Positions 8,641 through 16,270 of a stretch of 28,594 nt of DNA are shown here, in pieces. This stretch comes from Guillardia theta CCMP2712 (Eukaryota; Cryptophyceae; Pyrenomonadales; Geminigeraceae), in contig NW_005434417.1 in NCBI RefSeq assembly GCF_000315625.1, forward strand, positions 1,064 to 29,657, read 5' to 3'. The translations under genes and the position numbers were made by a program. Within the stretch, counting starts at the first letter, position 1, and the number at the start of each line of letters is the position of its first letter. The notes under the pieces are model-generated. The model had not been told where the DNA came from, did not search any database, and saw nothing but the letters and a program-made list of their open reading frames with translations.

Positions 8641-9480
8641 CTAACGAGCCCTTTGGTCGAACTCGTTTCGATGCAGGAAGTGCTGCCGCGAAGTTCTGAG
8701 CACGTGGTAGTTGTGCCTGGGGAACGCGTATCTACGCTGTTGCCAATCACCCTCGGGTCTGAATGCATGCAGTCTCGACGTGTCAGATCCACCTTCCTCC
8801 ATATTCATGTGCGAGGAAGGGGCATCAGGTGTAGGAAGCGACGAAGGAGATTGCTGCTGTTCGGGCCCTTGACGGTGATGCATCTTGTACAGCAGGGGCA
8901 AACTTGCGAAATGGAGTCAGAGCGGCTAGCAACACAGCTCAGTTTCACCTCTTTATCCAAGCTTCCATCTGATCGAGAACTTCCGGCCGTGGGAATTCAA
9001 ACTTGCACGTGGACTGGAAGGTTTCTTGTGCCGCATGCACATATGCCACCGCATTCGCCATGGACAGTGCCAACCACAGTCTCATCTTGCTGATGGCCAG
9101 GGTGCAGCACACTTGCGCCTCTTCAAAAGAATTTCTGCAAGGAGAATTCAGACAAACATCCACTGTAAAAAGCTATCACTGACAGTTTGAACTTCTTGAA
9201 GCACTTGGAACCATCTGCCGACTGCTACACGATTATCATGATGTTGATTTTTTATCGCATCACCTTGATAAAGCTTGGAATGAGGGTTTCCCGTCTGGAC
9301 CGCTTTGCTTGCCAGTCTACTCACAGAGTGAGATGGTGACAATTAACATCCTGTCCAAGTCTCACCATCCCACGCGACCTCGCGGTGTACGTGCTCGAGG
9401 TCCAGGGCATGCGCACGGAGAGCGAAGCTGAAGACGACAACAAACCCGATGAGTGTCAACACCTTTGCCCCGCGATTCAT
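8641..9480 (-). CDS. Secreted 211-aa protein of unknown function, five exons
   Basis: Proposed exons: 9480-9366, 9316-9264, 9224-9205, 9134-8949, 8902-8641. Introns are 49, 39, 70 and 46 nt, all GT-AG, and the frames join to a stop at 8641. Exon 1 encodes a clear signal peptide (MNRGAKVLTLIGFVVVFSFA, probable cleavage after RAHA). The mature part has a helical segment in exon 4 (around KMRLWLALSMANAVAYVHAA) and a low-complexity Gln/Ser/Pro part. The end is basic and His/Arg-rich, with no ER-retention signal. No family is recognised. The 20-nt exon 3 is the weakest element: a donor 12 nt further on is an alternative, and the last acceptors could shift. A secreted or endomembrane protein is inferred only from the signal peptide. 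Confidence 0.6.
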
Positions 9481-10037
9481 TGCATCAATGCACAATGGGC
9501 GATCGGCTTCCTGTCCTGAAACTCACTCTACGACTGCGCAAAGCAGCTGTGTGCTGTATCGTGTCACGATCCCAAGCGTCGAAAGTGAATAGAGTATTTC
9601 AAAAAGCTTTTGAACGCATCATGCAAGGAGATATCCGAGGCCAAATATCCTATCAAAGCTGTCAGGATCCTCACGAAGCACCGACGGTGCAATATCAATA
9701 TATCTCCTCCTATCTCCTATCTCCTCTCTCCTATCTCAAGTGTCAAATGGATTTGCCACATGGTTGCAGCTCATCCGATCAGAATTTCCGTCTCGTGAAG
9801 CCACTCACTCACTTCATGCATCACAAGACAGGTTATAGTCGTGTGCAGTTGCTAAAACTCAAGAGCTCCTTGCATTCCTGCACGAGGTTTTGTGCTAAGT
9901 TCACCTCTCGTTAACCCTCCCTCATTCCTTGTTTGCGTCCTTCCCTTTGCTTTCAGTCCTCTCAGTACTTTCAATTCTTTCTAGAGGGAGATTTCATGAG
10001 ACACTGAGGATGGGGCGTGAAGTCAAGCAAACAAAAA

Positions 10038-10127
10038 ACATCTAAACATACCAGTGGCATCTAAATATACCAGCGGCATCTAAACATACCAGCGGCATCT
10101 AAACATACCAGCGGCATCTAAACATAT
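10038..10127. repeat. 19-bp tandem repeat, about 4.5 copies
   Basis: The unit is CATCTAAACATACCAGCGG; the first copy has CCAGTGG and the second TAAATATA. The array ends at a C/T-rich run. Confidence 0.9.
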
Positions 10128-10257
10128 TAGACCCTTTTCGTTTCTACTCTCCTCCGCTACTTCTCTCTGCTCCTCTTCTCCTCTTCCTCCTTTCTTCTTC
10201 TCTCTTGCTCTTGGCTTATGTCAGCATGGCCGGTGGGACACAGTGACAGGATGGATG

Positions 10258-10470
10258 TCAGAGGACAAGGGGGGTGGGGGTGGTAAGGTATGGGTCAGGT
10301 ACCGGTCCGAAAAACCACTGTTTTGGAGGTACCAGCAGGAACCCAAGGATACCAGGACCCCACCTGTAGAACCTTCGTGGGGCTAAGGGGGTCAGGGTCG
10401 GAAGAGGAAAGGGTGGGGTATTTTCAAGGTAAAAGGAGGGGTGGGGTTGATCAAACATGACGGGTGGTGG
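10258..10470 (-). repeat. GGGGTA-rich tract, inverted relative to the TACCCC tracts
   Basis: Runs such as GGGGGGTGGGGGTGG, GGTACCGGTCC and GGGTGGGGTATTTT give the complement of the motif in 7735-8075 and 19798-19990. A GGTAC-type step recurs several times. No gene is seen. Confidence 0.4.
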
Positions 10471-11261
10471 CAAGGTGCATCAGGAGGGGTGATCACGTCG
10501 CACATAGAGTAATGGCGGACGAGGTAAGCGACGAAGAAGGAAGAGGAAGGCATGGCGTGGGGGGAGGTGATCAGAAGAGCATGACATCTCAAGGAGATGC
10601 CAAAAGTAAACCAGAAGATGTTTGGGAGCAGGAGAACGTGCGTAAGATATGACTGCGTAGGAGAACTCAACAGGGATCGAGAACAGAAAGGTTTATGAGG
10701 AAGTGGTTGGGAGCACTGATCTAGCTCATGTTGAGAACCATCAGTCAATGTTGTGTCTATCTTTGCATCAATCGAACATTATGATGTCTTTGAAGCATCA
10801 AAATGTGTAAACTCTCTCCCCATAGAATTGGGAACAGGGTTCTCGAATGTAGAGACCACAATCTTCTACAAAAAGTGGTACGAGTAGAAGGGATAGGAAT
10901 GCTTAGTTGTAATCACTGCATGGTACTTCTTGATAGAATCAAGAATTTCCGACTTTTTCATTTTCTGCCATCTTATAGGGAGTGGAAGACATATATACTG
11001 ATGAGTGTGACATGTGGCAGCGTTGGTGGCGTCGAAGAGAAGGAGAGGAGAGGAAGAAGTGGAGGAGGAGGATGAAGCACATCACATCCCAGTAGACGCA
11101 GGAGGTCTCAAGTCTGCTCGCCTCCGGTTGTCACATCGTTATCATCGATTCGCCCGCGGGGCGCCCAACAGCGGGTGAGAGCCTGCCTCAGATATCACTT
11201 ACATCACCGACCAAAGAGTCAGAAGAAGAACAACCACACAAACAACTACAAGTACATTATC

Positions 11262-11322
11262 ACCACCACCACCACCAACTACTACTAATACTACTACTAC
11301 TACTACAACTACAACCAGAGAC
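11262..11322. repeat. ACC/ACT trinucleotide microsatellite
   Basis: Runs of CACCACCACC followed by ACTACTACTAATACTACTAC, imperfect. In one minus-strand frame it yields poly-Val, which explains an otherwise tempting hydrophobic open frame. Confidence 0.85.
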
Positions 11323-11541
11323 AGAACATGAAATTTGGTTTGTGAAGCATGGGGAAAGTAACACGCGGAGCGAGAACTCAGAAGCAGCAAGGAGACTGAA
11401 GGAGACTGATGGGATGTACGTGACGTGTAGCCCATGGTAACACGTATGCTTTCCTGTCTTTCCTCCTCTTCCTCCTCCTCTTTCCTTGAACTACAGCACT
11501 GTATATCCATGTTGAATGTTTAATACAACAAGGCCTCAAGT

Positions 11542-12399
11542 TCATCCCACTGTCGACTTGGGCTGATGAGATGAGCTGATGGGATGAGTGGAGCGAGCAC
11601 TTCCCTCTCCCTTGAGCAGCCTGAGCTTCTTACTCGCGTGCTGAGCATGCAGGTCGTCGACGAGCGCGTGGCTCACGCTCTTGGTGGTGTCTTGGCGAGC
11701 TTCTAGGTCATCCATGGAGGAAGGGAAAACCTTGCTGTTGATGGCATCGAGATGCTTCTCGTACTGACGTGCTTGCTCGTGAGCTCTCAGCCGCTCGAGT
11801 TTTGTCTTCTGCAGGTCAGCTTTCTCGTTGTCCTTGTCCTCCAGGTGCCTCATCTTCTCCTTCTCCCGAATCAACGCTTCCTTTGCCTTGGCGAAGTCTT
11901 CGCTGAACGATCGGCCCGAGTCCCGTCTGGCAGAGCCTTTAGCTTTCTCGTTTGAAGACGCATGCGTATGGCTTGAGCTCTTCGCTTCCTGCTCTCGGTG
12001 CGCTGCATGCTTGGCTTGCATCACTTTGGCAAGATGCTTCTTGCGAGGCGAGGTAAGCTGTACCGCCTGGTTCTCCATACTGTCATAGAAATCATTGTCA
12101 AGCCTTCGCTCCTGCTTGGCCGAGATCCCATGCTTGTGCTTTTCGGCCACCTGATGATGTTGGGGCGCAGCGTGGGCATCCGCAGCTTTGTGCTTGTGCG
12201 AACGAGCACTGACATGCTTGGCTTGGTCGCGAGCGAAGATGGAGTCGAAGAAGGAGTTCTCCAGGGCGAGCTGCTGCCCCTCCGTCTCCAGCTCTACCCC
12301 ACCTCTAACGCTCACTGTTCTCCATCCGAGGAGACTCACAAGCGCTGCCCCCGCGAGCGCCGCCATGAGCATGGCTCCCTTGCTGACCCTCGCTGCCAT
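11542..12399 (-). CDS. Signal-anchored Lys/His/Ala-rich protein of unknown function, 285 aa
   Basis: The open frame runs to a stop at 11542. I choose the ATG at 12399 (MAARVSKGAMLMAAL...) because it gives a basic N-terminus and a hydrophobic segment (residues ~8-24), a signal peptide or type II anchor. The frame upstream of it is only microsatellite and AT-rich non-coding-like sequence. The rest is highly charged, with His/Lys/Ala clusters. A short motif recurs loosely: NSFFDSIFARDQ (~55), DNDFYDSMENQ (~110), RSFSEDFAKAK (~175). A coiled coil is likely around 180-235 (EKEKMRHLEDKDNEKADLQK). No family recognised. It is divergent from the methyltransferase gene at 12776, sharing a 376-bp upstream region. 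It may be a luminal or surface structural protein; that is a guess. Confidence 0.65.
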   Translation of the reverse strand: MAARVSKGAMLMAALAGAALVSLLGWRTVSVRGGVELETEGQQLALENSFFDSIFARDQAKHVSARSHKHKAADAHAAPQHHQVAEKHKHGISAKQERRLDNDFYDSMENQAVQLTSPRKKHLAKVMQAKHAAHREQEAKSSSHTHASSNEKAKGSARRDSGRSFSEDFAKAKEALIREKEKMRHLEDKDNEKADLQKTKLERLRAHEQARQYEKHLDAINSKVFPSSMDDLEARQDTTKSVSHALVDDLHAQHASKKLRLLKGEGSARSTHPISSSHQPKSTVG

Positions 12400-12775
12400 G
12401 CCGAAGAGCCGCTTGTAAAACAACGAGAAAAACAATAATAAACAAAAAGGTTTACTCAAAGTTAAGTTAAAAATCAGTACGAGGACAATGCGAGAAGAGA
12501 AAGACAGCGAGAACCAACCTAATGCTGCCAACTGCTGTCCTCCAAAGAAAAAGGTCTTCACAGGAGGGGGTAGGGTTGTACTGCAGTATATGCCACCGGT
12601 ACCCTGATTGATTAATTCGGGTGAGATGGTGGAAGGTTTTAGGTTCTGATGTAGATGTAGATGTAGATGTAGATGTAGATGTAGATGTAGATGTAGATGT
12701 AGATGTAGATGTAGATGAAAGAGGAACATCATCAGCAGTAGGGCATAGCTCATCTCCACCAACTCATTTGCTGCC
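12400..12775. promoter_or_regulatory. Shared upstream region of two divergent genes
   Basis: 376 bp between the start of the minus gene (12399) and the start of the plus gene (12776). It is AT-rich near the minus start and holds the GATGTA microsatellite. No defined promoter element can be named; a bidirectional promoter is inferred from gene layout only. Confidence 0.35.
12649..12716. repeat. (GATGTA)n microsatellite, about 11 copies
   Basis: A pure hexanucleotide array. Read through on the minus strand it gives alternating His-Leu, on the plus strand Asp-Val, so open frames crossing it are artefacts. Confidence 0.95.
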
Positions 12776-15700
12776 ATGTCCTCCTGGCCGCTCGTGTTGT
12801 GTTGTTTCTGCATTTCTCTCGCTCGCTGTCATCTGGTTCAGATTGTGCAGCCAGAGTCCTTCGCGTCAGTGCACAGGCCCTTCGAGCTGGTCATCGATGT
12901 GAGGAGAGCGCGAGAAGCACTGGGGGGCTGGCCTGTGTCAGCCGAGATAAGCTTCTTCAAGGGGGAGACCACAAGCTGCGACGAGGAGGTGGTGTACGCA
13001 AGTTTGACCCTCGAATGGGCTGACACAAATCGACGAACTGAACGAGTTGGGGAGGAATGGGAGGAAGGAACCTACCTTCTCTGCCTTTCGCTCCTTCGCA
13101 GTTCATTTGTCATCGAGCAAGCGACGAGGATGTTCTACCTCGAGGACGAGCTCCGGCTCAGCGCTTCTTTCATGCCCAAAGTTCCTCCGCCACTTGTCGT
13201 CCACTTGAGTCAACTTGAGCCAGAAGGATCTGTCCAGCTGCGCTTGAAGCTTAGTCCCGCCGTCAGGAAGAGGATGAAGGAGGAGAAGTATCGTGTTGAG
13301 GTGAGGGTGGATGGCGTCGCGATGTTGGAGCTTGAGGAGCAGCACTTGTTCTGGTCCTCCTCTCGCGCCATTTCCTGGCGTCGCTTCCAACAAGCTCTCT
13401 CAGCCCGGGCAGATGGCGATGCCTCCTACCAGCTACTGCCGCACGCATGCTGCTGCTGCCTCGGCAAAGACGTGAAGCAGCTTCGGGTTGCCTTCGCCTC
13501 AACCACAAACGAGCTGGAGAGCAACGGGTGGAAGGAGGAGGGGGAGGAGAGGGAGGAGGGCAAAAAGGTTCTTGCATCTTGTTACCCCAACCTCACTGTC
13601 GAAAATGTTGTCGATTGGTATCGATCTGACGCCTCAGCTCTCTTCCTCGGCGACGCCTTTGGTGTCCCTTCCTCGCATTCTTCCCATCTTGATCTGCTTC
13701 GCTCGTGGATCGCTCAGGTGCCTCCCTGGATATCGCTCGACGTTGGAACCTTCTTCGCGTCCTCCATGTCCAGCCCCTCGCTCTGCCTCTCCTTCCTCGG
13801 CTCCCTGCCTGATGCCCCGGCCATGGACGGCAGGACGCGACGAGCGCAGCTGCTGTGGGGGTACGAGGGGGAAGTGATGCTGGAGAGCGTGAGGAGGATC
13901 GAGTCCCAGGCAGGAGTGAGGGTGTCGTCCGTCTACCTCGTGTCGGACTTCTCCCGCAGAGACGAGGCTCTTTCCCTCGCGGTCGCGCTGCAGCCAGTCG
14001 CTTACCAGGGGCTGCTGCGGGGAGGGCGACGAGAGGAAGAGCATGTGGGTGTGCGGGAGCTGCTGTGGACGCGAGACCTGGAGGTCTGTTCGCTTACCGA
14101 CTTCTTCCTCAGCAACGACGTGAGCGGGATCGGAGAATGCTCTCCCTGGACTGCAGAGGTAAGAGCACGACGGAAGCTGAAGCGACGGGGAATGCGAGAA
14201 GGAGGAGGAAGAGAGCGGGAAGCGACTGGCGGAGAGAGAAGAGTAGAAAGGAAGGAGGGGGAGGGGGAGGAAGAGGAAAGCTTGTCGGCAAGTTCTCGTT
14301 CGTATGACCTTTACGGGAAGCTGGTGGAGTACGACCAAGAGGAGTGCATGAAAGAATCAATGACATCACACGCACAAGGCAAAAGAAAGGAGAAGAGGAA
14401 GAGGAAGCGAGAGGAGCGAGAGAAGAAGGAAGAGGAAAGAAAGCGAGTGGCGGGTCTGGAGGGAGAGGAAAGGAGGAGAGGAGAGGAGAGGAGAGGAGAG
14501 GCAATCAGAGGTCCTCAGCAACCTCCTGTCCCCGTCGAGCTTGATGTGCAAGCTTGGTGGAGAGCTGCAAGGCGACCAAGAGAGTTTCCAGGCGATCTTT
14601 TTCTCCCCAACGCCTCCTTGTGCGACGACCCCTTCCTCTTCGGCGATGGCCCCTGCACCGATGGCGCGAAGGTCTTATGCCGAAGTCTGCTCGAGGACAG
14701 CAGGTGGAGGAGGACGTGGAATGAAGAACCTGAAGGTGCACAGGAGGGAGCAGACGCAGGAGGAGCAGGAGGAGCAGGAGGAGCAGGAGGAGGGTCGGAG
14801 AGGTGTATCGTGTACTCATTCGGGGTTGGTTTCGACGTGAAGTTCGAGGAGGCTGTCTTGGCACGGACCGACTGCCTTGTCTTCTCTTTCGATCCGACCC
14901 CAGCTGTGGTTGAGCTGATGCAATCTCAAGCTCGGGAGGAGCGGTGGCAGTTCTACCCCTGGGGGATCGCGTCGTCCAGCAGAGTCGGGGAGCTGGTGAT
15001 GAGCGACGCGTCGCTGCTGGAGGTGGAAGGGAGGCAGGCGATGCCAGCTGACGTGTTTCAAGTTCGCTTCTTCTCCCTGCCGCACATCATGCGCGAGCTC
15101 GGGCACGAGAGGGTCGACGTTGTCAAGCTGGACGTGGAGGGGATGGAAGTGGAAGTGCTGGAAGGGCTGGAGGAGGAGACGCTCAGGAGCATCGGCCAGC
15201 TGGTGGTCGAGCTGCATGTTAAGGAGCTTCTGCCGATCCTCCACCTCCAGGACGTGGTCGAGCTGGAGGCTGAGCGGGGAGGAGGGCGGTGGATCCAGCT
15301 GAAGCAGAAGCTCGCAGCTTCAGGCTTCCTCCTGTTCCACGTGGCTCCTCAAACCTACTTCTCCCAGGGCCTCTGCTTCTCCTCCTCCAACGCCGGCGCC
15401 ATCCTCGAGCTCTCCTTCCTCAACTCCCTCGCCCTTCACCTCCCAGTGCTGTCAGAGCCCCCCAATCCCCCCGACGTGCTCCCAGCTGACGTCGCTCCGC
15501 ATGCTGTCAGGAGGCGAGAGGATGAAAGAGTGTTCGATAACGGAGAGGAGGAGGAGGAGGAGGAGAAGTTTCTCTTCACTTCTCTTCACTTGCCTACTCG
15601 CGCTGCTCTCAACTCGCTCCCTCAGCTCGTGCGGTCGTTGTGGGTGAGGACAAGCTTGCGTGCCTGACTTACTCCCTGACCCTCTGCCGCAGCTGGGTCA

Positions 15701-15879
15701 GGTGCTCAGGAGGAGTGTGGTCTTACCCGCAGATGGCAGCATGGACAACCTGCTGCAGGCAGGTGACAAGCATCAGGTAGACCCCTTTCCTTCCTCCTCC
15801 GCCAGCTCCTCTCATTTCAGTTCAGGTCGCCGCATTCATCGAGGACGTCAAGCTAACTCGAGGGCAGCATCGGGTAGAG
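12776..15879 (+). CDS. Secretory multidomain protein with METTL24/FkbM-like methyltransferase
   Basis: One long open frame (12776-15659) starts with a signal peptide (MSSWPLVLCCFCISLARC). Residues ~20-300 are probably beta-rich and unassigned. About 280-460 contains SSVYLVSDFSRRDEA and SLTDFFLSNDVSGIGECSPW, weakly like GDP-fucose O-fucosyltransferases. From ~600 a methyltransferase follows: GDGPCTDGAKVLC, CIVYSFG (~677), FSFDPT and VDVVKLDVEGMEVEVLEG (~781), the METTL24/Methyltransf_22 and FkbM pattern for SAM binding. The probable gene leaves this frame at TTGTGG|GTGAGG: exon ends 15643, then exons 15693-15776 and 15826-15879 after 49-nt introns, adding a short beta-like segment (GQHRVEVQ). 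More exons up to ~16.3 kb are possible. A good donor at 14159 and a purine-rich stretch to ~14510 could be an intron, or the boundary of two separate genes. The substrate is unknown; action in the Golgi or ER lumen is inferred. Confidence 0.7.
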
Positions 15880-15995
15880 GTACAGCTCCAGCCTCTGCCC
15901 CTGAACCTGCTCCTGCTGCCCCTGCTTCCCCTACCCCTGCTGCTGCTGCCCCTGCTCCTGCTGCCCCTGCTGCTCCTCTTTCTGCTTCACGTCAG
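15880..15995 (+). repeat. CCTGCTCCTGCTGCC-type low-complexity tract
   Basis: Repeats of CCTGCTCCTGCTGCCCCTGC fill this stretch. It starts with a usable donor (GTACAG) and ends with an acceptor-like CACGTCAG, so it is probably an intron of the preceding gene rather than coding for poly-Leu or poly-Pro/Ala. Confidence 0.55.
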
Positions 15996-16270
15996 TATGC
16001 TGATGTCTGGCAGGTTCTTCTCCTCTTCTCCTCCCGCTCCTTCAACGCATCCGATACACTTGTCGTCTAGACCCTCTGCCTGCAGCTGTACGCCTGCTCT
16101 TCGTCTCTCAGGCGGAAGCATAGGCATGGAGCAAAGGAGAGGAAAGGACAAGAAGGGGAGGAGAGAGACTATAGTTTACAAGATACCAGAAATCTTCCTT
16201 CTCCTCCTCTTCCCCTTCGTCCTCGACCACTGCCTCGCCTCCCCCTCGTTTGTTTGCTTTCTCATTCTCC

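Larger units (their letters stand above)
9481..11541. other. Gene-poor interval with repeats
   Basis: No convincing gene was found on either strand. Open frames at 9453-9914 (+), 10392-10748 (-), 10464-10652 (+) and 10803-11075 (+) are compositionally biased or lack any recognisable domain or splice structure. The interval holds a 19-bp tandem repeat, a GGGGTA-rich tract and ACC/ACT trinucleotide runs, listed separately. 10700-11000 is AT-richer and otherwise featureless. Confidence 0.5.

Noticed and set aside
9453-9914. 153-codon plus-strand frame
   Set aside because: It overlaps the signal-peptide exon of the minus gene, has a CTCCTAT simple repeat inside and no recognisable domain.
10392-10748. 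Minus-strand frame of 118 codons, and the plus frames at 10464-10652 and 10803-11075
   Set aside because: Composition follows the GGGGTA tract and purine runs; no domain, splice logic or start context supports them.
11199-11510. Hydrophobic poly-Val minus-strand frame
   Set aside because: Created by ACC/ACT microsatellites.
12400-12813. N-terminal extension of the 285-aa minus protein with a His-Leu run
   Set aside because: It is translation of the GATGTA microsatellite and AT-rich upstream DNA; the ATG at 12399 gives a sensible signal anchor.
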